Source of the DNA: an uncultured Eubacteriaceae bacterium
GTDB taxonomy: Bacteria > Bacillota > Clostridia > Lachnospirales > CAG-274
Direction of reading: 5' to 3'
Length of the DNA: 60,612 nt
Assembly (NCBI GenBank): GCA_947167715.1
Contig: CAMVJD010000015.1
Coordinates: forward strand, 1-60,612
Part shown: positions 35,989-44,128 of the stretch, piece by piece
How the letters are laid out: the number at the start of each line of letters is the position of its first letter
How positions within the stretch are numbered: position 1 is the first letter of the stretch
Made by a program: the position numbers and the translations under genes
The notes under the pieces: generated by a model
The model's input: the letters and a program-made list of their open reading frames with translations, nothing else
Database searches by the model: none
Told to the model about the DNA's origin: nothing

Positions 35989-38205
35989 ATGAAAAACAAA
36001 ATAGTTCTTAATATTATACTTGTTTATTTTATCGTTGTAAGCATAGTGCTTGTAATGCAGCTGTATTCGGGCACAAAAAGCAGCGAAACGCCTGTGGCTG
36101 AAACCGTGCGTCTTGCCGACAAGCTTAACAGCTCTGTTGTCATATACAAGGACAGCCCCGTTATGCTTATAAACAAACGTCAAACAATAATAGGCGGCAA
36201 AAACCTGAATGTGGTGCCCGTTAAATTTAACGGCTGCTACTATGCCCCGCTTTCTTTTTTTGAAACAGCCTACGGTGCTGCCGTAGAGGATGATTTTGAC
36301 AAAAAGCAGGCTACCCTGCGTATGAACAACACCGCGGTAGTATTTACCACGGCGCAGGCACAGGTAATAAGCTCGTCCGAGGAAAGCATTATAAACCTTG
36401 CAAACCCCGTTATTTACCGCAACACCTACGCATATATACCGTTAAATGCATTTTGTGATATTTTCGCCAAGGAAGCGTTTGAATATAACGACAGTATGCT
36501 TATTATCAGCCCTGCGGAGGAAAATGTCGTTTTCGACCCGTCGGCAGAGGCGGAGCTTTTGGCGGATATCGAACAGCAGGTAAACAATTTGCCCCTTGTT
36601 TTAAGCGAAAATAATCTTAAAACACTTATCGGTGCAAGAGCCGGCATTTTCGGCACGGGCAGCGACACCGGCGCAATGCAGGTAAGTGCGGCAAAGTCCG
36701 AAAAAATGGTCATTGCCAATTCCCAAAGCGAAAAACTGGCCGTTCTGGGCGACACCGTATATGCGGTATGTGCAGGCAGGCTTGTTGCGGGCAACAGCAT
36801 GGATGCGGCATTGCAGCCGTCGGAGCTTCCGGAGGGCTTTACGCCCGATAACATAAATGTCTACAACAACCGCCTTTATATTACGGGTACGGGCGAAAAC
36901 GCAAAAATGCCCGTTATCGAACAGACCTTTTCCTCCGAGCCCGACAGCTCCGACACACAAAGGCAGGCCAATATTACCGTACCCGGCAAAAAGTTTTTCC
37001 TTTTGTGCTGTGACATAGACGAAAATATGCAGCCCGTTGTAAAAAGGTGGTTTTACTGCGACGGCGAGGCTGTGGACAAGCAGCTTTTTGAAAACTCGCT
37101 TTGCATAGCCGTAAAGAAAAGTGCGGTCGAGCCGACGGGTGACGGCGAATACACCACCCCGTCGTATTGCGACCTTAACAGATCCACAGCGGCAAAGCTT
37201 GACGAAATAAAATATATGCCGCAAATGCTTGACAAGAACTATACGGCAATATACCGCTTTGACCTTGCGGATACCGGTAAAAAGGTAGATGCGGACTTTT
37301 TCCTTGGCGTGGGCGAGGATTTTGTGCTTACGCAAAATTCCGTGATTTTTGCCGCACAGGGCTCCCTGCCCAGCGAAAACGGCACTACTACAAACAAGCT
37401 TACAAACCTTTATAAATTAAACCTTATAAACGGCGCGTATTATCACGAATATATCGACGGCACGCTCACATCGTTAAACAGACTTAACGAATACGGCGGT
37501 TATGCCGCACTTGCCGAAAAAAACGGCAAAAGCCTTTTATATACCCTTAATGCCGACCTTAAGACCGACAGCAAGCTTTCGCTTTCGGCTGCTGCGCTTG
37601 CAGGCGCTGTATACAGCGGCGGCAGCATTTATCTTACCGACGCCTCAAAGAATCAGCTTATTATAGCCTCTCTTTCCCAGGTATACGAAGAAGACGAGAC
37701 CGACGAGGAACCGCGTACAGTTATACAGGCGCAGGAAAAAGCAACTATGGCGCTTGACGGCGTTGAATATATCAAGCCCTTTGAATCGGCGCTTATAGGC
37801 CTTGGCAAAAACAAAGCCTCAAACAACGCCGAAATAAGTATGTGGAGCATAAAGGAAAGCGCAGTTAAAACCGCAGGCGACATTATAGGCGATTCGGGCA
37901 CCTCGATAACACCGGTGGAGACCAAAAACATCGCAGAGGGCGAAATGCTTTTTGATTTAAGCCTTTTTGTTGCCGAGGAAAATATTTCCACGGAAAAATA
38001 CAACGGCATATATATTTATAACATAAGCGAAAACAGCACGCCCGTTTTTAAGGGCAGAATAACGCATAATCCCGACGGCAGCACGGGCATAACAATAACC
38101 GATGCAGCCTACCTTAACGGCAAATACTTTGCCCTTTCAAACAATATTTTTACTGTAAATGCAGATAACGCCGATATGACCGAACTTAACAGATATACGG
38201 CTTGA
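35989..38205 (+). CDS. Surface protein with copper-amine-oxidase-like stalk domain and beta-propeller
   Basis: An uncleaved signal anchor spans about residues 5-25. Residues 45-175 resemble the copper amine oxidase N-terminal (stalk) domain common in Gram-positive surface proteins, with paired LINKRQTIIGG and YAPLSFFE-type segments and YIPLNAFCDIF. From about 235 to the C-terminus there are repeated beta blades containing short motifs such as VLGDTVYAV, YNNRLYITG and GLGKNKASN, which fit the Beta_propel family of secreted Firmicutes proteins. Ligand unknown. Length 738; acidic overall. The gene ends 13 bases before tmcAL and they are probably co-transcribed. Confidence 0.78.
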   Translation: MKNKIVLNIILVYFIVVSIVLVMQLYSGTKSSETPVAETVRLADKLNSSVVIYKDSPVMLINKRQTIIGGKNLNVVPVKFNGCYYAPLSFFETAYGAAVEDDFDKKQATLRMNNTAVVFTTAQAQVISSSEESIINLANPVIYRNTYAYIPLNAFCDIFAKEAFEYNDSMLIISPAEENVVFDPSAEAELLADIEQQVNNLPLVLSENNLKTLIGARAGIFGTGSDTGAMQVSAAKSEKMVIANSQSEKLAVLGDTVYAVCAGRLVAGNSMDAALQPSELPEGFTPDNINVYNNRLYITGTGENAKMPVIEQTFSSEPDSSDTQRQANITVPGKKFFLLCCDIDENMQPVVKRWFYCDGEAVDKQLFENSLCIAVKKSAVEPTGDGEYTTPSYCDLNRSTAAKLDEIKYMPQMLDKNYTAIYRFDLADTGKKVDADFFLGVGEDFVLTQNSVIFAAQGSLPSENGTTTNKLTNLYKLNLINGAYYHEYIDGTLTSLNRLNEYGGYAALAEKNGKSLLYTLNADLKTDSKLSLSAAALAGAVYSGGSIYLTDASKNQLIIASLSQVYEEDETDEEPRTVIQAQEKATMALDGVEYIKPFESALIGLGKNKASNNAEISMWSIKESAVKTAGDIIGDSGTSITPVETKNIAEGEMLFDLSLFVAEENISTEKYNGIYIYNISENSTPVFKGRITHNPDGSTGITITDAAYLNGKYFALSNNIFTVNADNADMTELNRYTA

Positions 38206-38218
38206 AAGTGAAACCAAT

Positions 38219-39412
38219 ATGAATACTGCAATAATTGCGGAATATAACCCGTTTCATAACGGACATATGCTTAATATTAAAATGGCGCGCAAAATGACCG
38301 CCTGTGATAATATAATAGTAATAATGAGCGGCGATTTTGTGCAGCGCGGCGAGCCCGCAATATTTAACAAAGCCGTCCGCACACGTCAGGCGCTTGAAAA
38401 CGGCGCCGATATGGTGATCGAGCTTCCCGTGCAATACGCCTCGAGTGCGGCAGATATATTTGCGGGCGCGGCGGTAGAAATACTGGATAAAAGCAATATT
38501 GTTTCCTCGCTGTTTTTTGGCAGCGAGGAAGGCGATATAAAACGCTTTGAAAATGCGGCCGATATTTTTGCAGCCGAAAGCGAGCAATTTAAATCTCTGC
38601 TTTCAAACGGTCTTTCGCTCGGGCTTTCTTATCCCGCGGCAAGGCAAAGTGCGGCCGAAGCATTGCTCGGTCACAGCCTGTCCTTTATAAATAATCCCAA
38701 CAATATTCTGGCAATGGAATATATTATCGCCTTAAAACGCAGAAAAAGCAATATACGCCCCTTTACTATGAAAAGAGAGGCAAACGCCTATTCTCAAACC
38801 CGATTAAGCGGCTGCATATCGTCTGCGGCGGCTATAAGGCAGGCGGTTTTTAACGGCGATATCCCCGCTCTCGCAATACCCGAAAACACTTTAGACGATT
38901 ATAAAAATGCGGTATTTCCGCGCCTTGACGACTACAGCGACATTTTTGCATATTTACTGCGCACGCTTGATATCGATACGCTTTCGCATACCGCCGATAT
39001 GACCGAGGGTCTTGAAAACAGATTTTTAAAGTATTCGGGCTTAAAAACCATATCACAAATAATAAACGCGGTAAAAACAAAACGCTATACCCATACCAAG
39101 CTGCAAAGGGCGGTACTGCATACAATACTTGGCATAACCAAGGATATGCAGCTTGCCGCGCCCGCCTATATAAGGGTGCTTGGCATAAGGGCCGACAAAA
39201 GGCAGCTTCTTGCCGACCTTTCGGCCAAGGCGGCACTCCCCGTAATTACAAATGTAAAGGAAGATAAAAACCTTTTAAGCCACGAAATAAAGGCCGCCGA
39301 TATTTATCGTATCTTTACCGATAAAGCGATAGGCAGCGAATATTCAAACGGCCTTATAATAAGTCATAAGGGCACCTCTAAAAATCAGGGTGAAACCAAA
39401 TGCAGTAAGTAA
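38219..39412 (+). CDS. tmcAL: tRNA(Met) cytidine acetate ligase TmcAL
   Basis: HIGH-superfamily enzyme that uses acetate and ATP to make N4-acetylcytidine at the wobble base of elongator tRNA-Met. IIAEYNPFHNGHML at 5-18 carries the HxGH-type site (His13, His16), and VIMSGDFVQRGEPA (about 39-52) is the second signature. Length 397 against about 400-415 in the family. The last ten or so residues (SHKGTSKNQGETKCSK region) are encoded by DNA that matches the end of a small inverted-repeat element seen at 51701, so the C-terminal tail may be acquired sequence. Confidence 0.93.
   Translation: MNTAIIAEYNPFHNGHMLNIKMARKMTACDNIIVIMSGDFVQRGEPAIFNKAVRTRQALENGADMVIELPVQYASSAADIFAGAAVEILDKSNIVSSLFFGSEEGDIKRFENAADIFAAESEQFKSLLSNGLSLGLSYPAARQSAAEALLGHSLSFINNPNNILAMEYIIALKRRKSNIRPFTMKREANAYSQTRLSGCISSAAAIRQAVFNGDIPALAIPENTLDDYKNAVFPRLDDYSDIFAYLLRTLDIDTLSHTADMTEGLENRFLKYSGLKTISQIINAVKTKRYTHTKLQRAVLHTILGITKDMQLAAPAYIRVLGIRADKRQLLADLSAKAALPVITNVKEDKNLLSHEIKAADIYRIFTDKAIGSEYSNGLIISHKGTSKNQGETKCSK
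39369..39387. repeat. Solo terminal repeat of a MITE-like element within tmcAL
   Basis: TAAGGGCACCTCTAAAAAT near the 3' end of tmcAL matches the ends of the element at 51701-51866 in 18 of 19 positions. No second end is evident downstream. This fits an old insertion, deletion or excision scar that supplied the present C-terminus of TmcAL. Confidence 0.65.
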
Positions 39413-39419
39413 TAAAATA

Positions 39420-39472
39420 TATACTCCCCGAATAAAATTAAACGTATGAAAACATTTTACGAGGGGAGTATA
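39420..39472 (+). promoter_or_regulatory. Hairpin that pairs the ribosome binding site of the double OB-fold gene
   Basis: TATACTCCCC (39420-39429) is exactly complementary to GGGGAGTATA (39463-39472), with a 33-base loop. The right arm contains the GAGGGG ribosome binding site of the ATG at 39477. When folded, the site is buried, so the gene should be poorly translated unless the stem is opened. There is no terminator T-run. What opens it is unknown. Confidence 0.6.
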
Positions 39473-39476
39473 ATTA

Positions 39477-40112
39477 ATGGAAGCTACTACAAATAACGCT
39501 GTCGTAAGCGGCACCATTGCAAGCGCATTTACATTCAGTCACGAGGCTTACGGCGAAAAATTTTTTACATTTTTTATAGAAAGTGCAAGATTAAGCGGCA
39601 CGACCGACGTTTTGCCCGTTACGGTATCGGAAAGACTTATAAGCAGCGAGCTTGCGCCGGGAGATAATATAACGGTCGCGGGCCAGATACGCTCCTACAA
39701 CAGCTACAGCGATGGCCGCACACATCTTTTGCTTACACTTTTTGCGCGCGATATACTTTGCTGCGGCGACAGCGAAGCGCCGCAAAACATTGTTGAATTA
39801 AACGGCTATATATGCAAGCCCTGTGTTTACCGCACTACCCCTTTCGGCCGAAAGATCGCCGATATTTTACTTGCCGTAAACCGCAGCTACAATAAATCCG
39901 ATTACATACCCTGTATATGCTGGGGACGAAATGCTGTTTTTGCAAGCCGCCTTAATATCGGTGACAATATTAAAGTTTCGGGCAGGATGCAGTCGCGAAA
40001 ATATCAAAAAAAAATAAACGATACCGAAATAATAGAAAAAATTGCTTATGAAATTTCTATTTCCCGCACGGAGATTTTATATAATGACGAAAAACAGCAT
40101 ATTCGTGAATAA
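39477..40112 (+). CDS. Double OB-fold single-stranded-DNA-binding-like protein
   Basis: Two OB-fold units are visible. The first (about 8-92) contains FSHEAYGEKFFTFFIESARLSG and LPVTVSERLI; the second (about 104-195) contains VELNGYICKPCVYRTTPFGRKIADILLAV and CICWGRNAVFASRLNIGDNIKVSGRMQSR, given by their landmarks. Clostridia carry proteins of this plan annotated as single-stranded DNA-binding proteins, distinct from the canonical SSB near rpsR. Length 211. No acidic SSB tail is present at the C-terminus. Its likely role is nucleic-acid binding; a housekeeping or stress role cannot be told. Translation may be controlled by the hairpin upstream. Confidence 0.78.
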   Translation: MEATTNNAVVSGTIASAFTFSHEAYGEKFFTFFIESARLSGTTDVLPVTVSERLISSELAPGDNITVAGQIRSYNSYSDGRTHLLLTLFARDILCCGDSEAPQNIVELNGYICKPCVYRTTPFGRKIADILLAVNRSYNKSDYIPCICWGRNAVFASRLNIGDNIKVSGRMQSRKYQKKINDTEIIEKIAYEISISRTEILYNDEKQHIRE

Positions 40113-40148
40113 ATGTATTGGGTATATTGCGGTATTTTTGTGAAAATA

Positions 40149-40177
40149 TTGACAAAACAGAAAAATAATAGTAAAAT
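40149..40177 (+). promoter_or_regulatory. SigA promoter of the DUF6465 gene
   Basis: Consensus TTGACA, 17 bases, TAAAAT. The expected start near 40184 leaves a leader of about 115 bases that contains the short inverted-repeat element at 40189-40250. Confidence 0.85.
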
Positions 40178-40188
40178 ATGATAAGGAT

Positions 40189-40250
40189 ATAGGGGAATTT
40201 CTAAAAATTGCTTTAAATCAAAACACAAAGAAATTTTCAGAAGTCCCTTA
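40189..40250. repeat. Short inverted-repeat element in the DUF6465 leader
   Basis: The ends (AGGGGAATTTCTAAAAATT at 40191-40209 and AAATTTTCAGAAGTCCCT at 40231-40248) pair as imperfect inverted repeats. Its left half aligns with bases 51701-51750 of the larger element, with mostly G-to-A or C-to-T differences. It looks like a decayed short member of the same family. Confidence 0.6.
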
Positions 40251-40300
40251 AAGAATATCTATACCAGCTTTAATAAAAATAATTAAGGGGGACACTACAA

Positions 40301-40504
40301 ATGAAATCAGATTTATATGTAGAATTTTCCGGTAAGCAGCTTGATACAAAGGCTCTTCTTGAAACTGCAAAGGAAATTTGGAAAAACGACGGCAATAAGG
40401 TAAAGGATCTTCAGAGCGTTGAGCTTTACTGCAAGCCCGAGGAAGGCAAGTGCTATTATGTATTTAACGGCGAAGGTTCTTCCGACAGCTATTTCAGCAT
40501 CTAA
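40301..40504 (+). CDS. DUF6465 family small protein
   Basis: A 67-residue protein with the pattern SDLYVEFSGKQLDTKALLETAKEIW, then DGNKVKDLQSVELYCKPEEGKCYYVFNGEG, given by key residues at 2-27 and 30-59. This is the DUF6465 family of Clostridia, whose function is unknown. The compact beta-alpha-beta plan is small and soluble. AAGGGGG precedes the ATG, and the gene has its own strong promoter and terminator, suggesting good expression as a single-gene unit. Confidence 0.82.
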   Translation: MKSDLYVEFSGKQLDTKALLETAKEIWKNDGNKVKDLQSVELYCKPEEGKCYYVFNGEGSSDSYFSI

Positions 40505-40520
40505 TTTAATGTCATAAAAA

Positions 40521-40550
40521 AACCGGCTGTGTAAAAACAGTCGGTTTTTT
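40521..40550. terminator. Bidirectional terminator between DUF6465 and EF-G-like genes
   Basis: AACCGGCTGT and ACAGTCGGTT form a 10-bp stem with one G-U pair around a 6-base loop. T-runs on both strands (right side on plus, complement of 40515-40520 on minus) let it end both convergent transcripts. Confidence 0.9.
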
Positions 40551-40557
40551 TAATTGA

Positions 40558-42651
40558 TTATTTCTCGGCCATTTCAGCCTTTCTTGCTGCAATGACTTTA
40601 TCCTGTACATCCTTGGGTGCTTCCTCATAGCGTGCAAATTCAAGTGTATATTTGCCCCTGCCCTGGGTCATACTTCTAAGGTCTGTCGAATAGTTTGCCA
40701 TTTCGGCAACGGGAACCTCAACAATAATGTTCTGCTTGCCCTTTTCGTCCTTTTCCATACCAAGGATACGTCCGCGGCGCTTGTTCATATCACCCATAAC
40801 ATCGCCCGTGTAGTCATCGGGTACGATAACGGTAACGGAAGCGATAGGCTCCATAATACAAGGCTTTGAAGCGGGGTCGTTAAAGGCATCCTTAACAGCC
40901 ATAACAGTTGCTGTCTTAAACGCCATTTCCGAAGAGTCAACGGGATGATAGGAGCCGTCAACAAGTGTTGCCTTAAGTCCGACAACGGGATAGCCCGCAA
41001 TAGGTCCTGCCTTTACGCTGTCCTGCAAGCCCTTTTCAACAGCAGGGAAGTACTGCTTGGGTACGGAACCGCCGAAGATCTTTTCCTCAAATACATAAGG
41101 TATTGTAAGATCTCCCGAAGGCTCAAAATCGATAGCAACATCGCCGTACTGTCCGTGACCGCCCGACTGCTTTTTATACTTGCTGCGGATAGAAACCTTG
41201 CCCCTTATCTTCTCACGGTAGGGAATGATAGGCTCGGAAAGCTCAACATCAATTTTATACTTTGTTTTAAGCTTGTTTACAAATACATCAATATGTGTAT
41301 CGCCAACGCCCGCAACAACGGACTGCTTTGTTTCCTTGTCAACAGTAAAGAGGATAGTCTTGTCCTCTTCCATTATCTTGGATACAGCACCCGCAAGCTT
41401 ATCCTCGTCGCCCTTTGCCTTAGGCTTAACAGCCATTTTAAGAAGTGACTGCGGATATTCGATAGCAGGCAGCTGAACGGGTCTTGATGCATCTGCAAGG
41501 GTATCGTTTGTACCGGTGTTCTGAAGCTTTGCAACAGCACCGATATCGCCTGCCTTAAGCTCGTCAACCTCGATCTGCTCCTTACCTCTTAAAACATAAA
41601 TATGACCTATCTTTTCTGCGATATTCTTATTTACGTTTTTAACCATAGCATCCTTTTTAAGAACGCCCGATGTTACCTTGAAGATACTTAAGCGGCCAAC
41701 ATAGGGGTCTGCGATAGTCTTGAAAACAAATGCGCTGAAAGGCTCGTTCTCGTCGCAGTTTATCTCGACAGGCTCTTCTGTCTTGGGGTTGATAGCCTCG
41801 ATAGTGGGCTTAACTGCATTCGTAGGCGGAAGGAACTTAATAACATTCTCTATCATAATACGAATACCAAGGTTTAAGGTAGCCGCACCCATAATAACGG
41901 GTGTAACGCTGCCGTCAACAATACCGGTTCTGATACCGTTGAACATTTCGTCCTCTGTAAAGTTTTCCTCGGCAAAGAATTTTTCCATTAAATCGTCGCT
42001 GGTCTCTGCAACAGCTTCTTCAAGCATGCTTCTTATTACCGCTGCCTCGTCCTCAAGACTTGCGGGCATATCACAGGTAATGATCTCGCCGTTTTCAAAC
42101 TTACGCGCCTTGCGTCTGATAGTGTTTACAAAGCCGACAAACTTGCCGTCCTCTCTCCACGGTGCCTGAATAGGTGCTATGGACTTGCCGAACTGCTGCT
42201 TTAAGCTTTCGATCATATTGTCAAAGTTGGCATTTTCATCGTCCATACCGTTTACGAAGATCATTTTGGGTACGCCCATTTCATCGGCAAGCTCCCATGC
42301 CTTTTCCGTACCTACCTCAATGCCCGACTTGCCGTTTACAACTATAAGTGCCAGATCCGCAACGGAAAGTGCCTGTCTTACCTCGCCCTCAAAGTCAAAG
42401 TAACCGGGCGTATCAATAAAGTTTATCTTTTCATCTGCAAATTCCACGGGAATAAGTGCCGCATTGATAGAAACCTTACGCTTAATCTCCTCGGGATCAT
42501 AGTCGCTGACTGTATTGCCCTCTTCCACACGGCCGCGCCTTTTTATCGCGCCGCTTATAAACAATGCGGACTCCGCTATTGTTGTTTTGCCGCAGCCACT
42601 ATGGCCAAGGATAACGACATTTCTGATTGCATTTGCCGAATAACTTTTCAT
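40558..42651 (-). CDS. Elongation factor G paralogue (FusA2-type) with altered G4 motif
   Basis: A ribosomal GTPase of EF-G layout: G domain (1-270), then domains II-V to residue 697. The P-loop is GHSGCGKTT (16-24) in place of the canonical GHIDAGKTT, the switch I region is divergent (SINAALIPVEF), and G3 is intact (IDTPGYFDF). The G4 motif reads VNGMD instead of NKMD, losing the lysine that stacks on guanine. Several Firmicutes and Thermotoga-like bacteria encode such a second EF-G of unclear role, whereas the true fusA sits with the ribosomal protein genes. ATG at 42651 is chosen for the nearby AGAGGTGA. It is a single gene with a long, structured leader. Confidence 0.9.
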   Translation of the reverse strand: MKSYSANAIRNVVILGHSGCGKTTIAESALFISGAIKRRGRVEEGNTVSDYDPEEIKRKVSINAALIPVEFADEKINFIDTPGYFDFEGEVRQALSVADLALIVVNGKSGIEVGTEKAWELADEMGVPKMIFVNGMDDENANFDNMIESLKQQFGKSIAPIQAPWREDGKFVGFVNTIRRKARKFENGEIITCDMPASLEDEAAVIRSMLEEAVAETSDDLMEKFFAEENFTEDEMFNGIRTGIVDGSVTPVIMGAATLNLGIRIMIENVIKFLPPTNAVKPTIEAINPKTEEPVEINCDENEPFSAFVFKTIADPYVGRLSIFKVTSGVLKKDAMVKNVNKNIAEKIGHIYVLRGKEQIEVDELKAGDIGAVAKLQNTGTNDTLADASRPVQLPAIEYPQSLLKMAVKPKAKGDEDKLAGAVSKIMEEDKTILFTVDKETKQSVVAGVGDTHIDVFVNKLKTKYKIDVELSEPIIPYREKIRGKVSIRSKYKKQSGGHGQYGDVAIDFEPSGDLTIPYVFEEKIFGGSVPKQYFPAVEKGLQDSVKAGPIAGYPVVGLKATLVDGSYHPVDSSEMAFKTATVMAVKDAFNDPASKPCIMEPIASVTVIVPDDYTGDVMGDMNKRRGRILGMEKDEKGKQNIIVEVPVAEMANYSTDLRSMTQGRGKYTLEFARYEEAPKDVQDKVIAARKAEMAEK

Positions 42652-42785
42652 AAATAACATCACCTCTTATAAAAATTTGGGGAAACACCGAATATAATCA
42701 AAAGCTAAATAATCGGTGCTTTCTTGAAAAAATTGTTGAAAAAATATTCGCTTTGCTTGGTTTATATATAACATAAATCAAGCCT

Positions 42786-42814
42786 ATAAAATACATATTC
42801 GACACATCCGTCAA
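42786..42814 (-). promoter_or_regulatory. Possible promoter of the EF-G-like gene
   Basis: On the minus strand TTGACG, 17 bases, TTTTAT. It would give a leader of about 130 bases, within which CACCGA (42686-42691) and TCGGTG (42713-42718) can form a hairpin shortly before the ribosome binding site. The rest of the 42664-43058 gap is AT-rich with no gene apart from the large hairpin listed separately. Confidence 0.4.
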
Positions 42815-42904
42815 TTTTCCTTTATTTATTTTTTAAAAAATCAAATTTTTATACAATATTCACAAATAACATTTCGGTGTTTATATACACTTGTTTTGAT
42901 ATTC

Positions 42905-42976
42905 CGGCATAACCGCAAATGTTTCTTCCTGTGAGCGTATATCCGCTCTAAAGGAAGATCATTTGTGGATTTGCCG
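42905..42976. other. Four-segment structured hairpin of 72 bases
   Basis: The two halves pair in four blocks separated by small symmetric loops: CGGCA/TGCCG, CCGCAAATG/CATTTGTGG, CTTCCT/AGGAAG and GAGCG/CGCTC, closing on a 6-base loop. Twenty-five pairs are formed. Eight A follow on the plus strand, so it is not a standard terminator for the minus-strand genes on either side. It lies 83 bases after the lipoprotein stop and about 250 bases before the EF-G-like gene. It could be a stable RNA structure, a transcript end or the folded form of a mobile repeat. Confidence 0.6.
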
Positions 42977-43058
42977 AAAAAAAATTAACTTATCGCAGGA
43001 ACATTTTATTAATGACATTTTAAACAATAATTCTGTAGTTTCCGACAAATGGTATAGT

Positions 43059-44054
43059 TCATCCTATCCTTTCAAGTATAGTGTGTGCCATATCCGCGTA
43101 TTTATCATCGCTTGTCTCATCGCTGTCGCCCGTAGAATGTACAAAGGCCTGTCTGCCGTTTTCGGTTATAAGATAGGTCGTGTTTTGTCCAGCATCGCAT
43201 GCCATTTGCTCGTAGGTTATTTCGGCGTTGGGGTCAATTTTATCCGCATAGGATGCCAGGATTTTAAATGCCTCGGTATCGGGGTATGCGCCCACGGGCT
43301 TTGTTGACTGGTCGTTATAAATTTTATTCAGCTCGGTCATAAGGTCGCTGTACGGTGAGGGGTCAAAGTTCTCGCTTGAATAGCTGAAGGTGTAAATATT
43401 GCCGTTCATATCCACAAAGCTGCCCTCGTCCGCGTGATACCAGGCGCTATTTGTATAATGGCGCAAAAGCACTATTTTAGTTTTTTCGGTATTGGGGGTA
43501 TAGGTTTTCTCGCCCGTTTTAAACTCGTCCTTTTTAAGGTCGTAGGCTGTATAAAAGCACAGCTTGTCCGAAAAGCCCGTGTGCTTTTGCTCAAAATCGT
43601 CATATTTATAGGTGTAATTATTATCGTCGGTGTAGCAGCTGATATTTTCGCCGTTTTTCAAAAATACAACGGGTATAATATCCCCCTCCCGCTTGCTTAC
43701 ATAGCCCGTTTCAAGGGTGTACTCATTACCTTTTTTGTTTTTGGCCGTTATTTTAAAGCCGTCCGCATCCTCAATAAGCTCGCAGCCCTCGTCCAATACC
43801 AGCTTGTGAGCTTTCTCGCCCTGCTTTATAAGATCAATTATAATATCCCTCGTGCTTTCGTCCTTAAGCTCGCCTGCGTAAAATGTCTGCTTAAAGTTTT
43901 TGGCGTCCGTTACCGATATCTCGCCATAAAAGTCACAGCTTTGCAAATCTTTTATATCCATAGCATTTTCCTCCGTTTTGACAGTACCTTGATGCATACA
44001 CGAGGCGGACATTACCAGCCCCGCCGCCACAGCTATTGCAAATACAAGCTTCAT
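43059..44054 (-). CDS. Secreted lipoprotein of unknown function
   Basis: The signal sequence runs to a lipobox-like SASC, putting the lipidated Cys near residue 19. I do not recognise the mature domain; it is mixed alpha/beta, acidic and contains Cys at several positions plus a segment VLLRHYTNSAWYHADEGSFVDM (about 200-221, given by its ends) that looks like a structured core. Length 331. ATG at 44054 with AAAGAGGG upstream is preferred; the longer reading would run into the terminator before it. It stands alone after the L,D-transpeptidase. Confidence 0.75.
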   Translation of the reverse strand: MKLVFAIAVAAGLVMSASCMHQGTVKTEENAMDIKDLQSCDFYGEISVTDAKNFKQTFYAGELKDESTRDIIIDLIKQGEKAHKLVLDEGCELIEDADGFKITAKNKKGNEYTLETGYVSKREGDIIPVVFLKNGENISCYTDDNNYTYKYDDFEQKHTGFSDKLCFYTAYDLKKDEFKTGEKTYTPNTEKTKIVLLRHYTNSAWYHADEGSFVDMNGNIYTFSYSSENFDPSPYSDLMTELNKIYNDQSTKPVGAYPDTEAFKILASYADKIDPNAEITYEQMACDAGQNTTYLITENGRQAFVHSTGDSDETSDDKYADMAHTILERIG

Positions 44055-44081
44055 AAAAATACCCTCTTTCTTTATAAAAAA

Positions 44082-44104
44082 GCCGCACGGAAACACCGAA
44101 CGGC
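44082..44104 (-). terminator. Terminator of the L,D-transpeptidase gene
   Basis: On the minus strand GCCGTTCGG, TGTTT, CCGTGCGGC, then six T. An overlapping alternative stem, CTCGG/CCGAG at 44109-44125, is followed by five T on the plus strand. Confidence 0.8.
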
Positions 44105-44128
44105 ATATCTCGGAGCTATGCCGAGTTT

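Noticed and set aside
42905..42976. Intrinsic terminator for the lipoprotein gene
   Set aside because: On the minus strand the T-run comes before, not after, the hairpin; on the plus strand it is followed by A. It is listed as a structured element instead.
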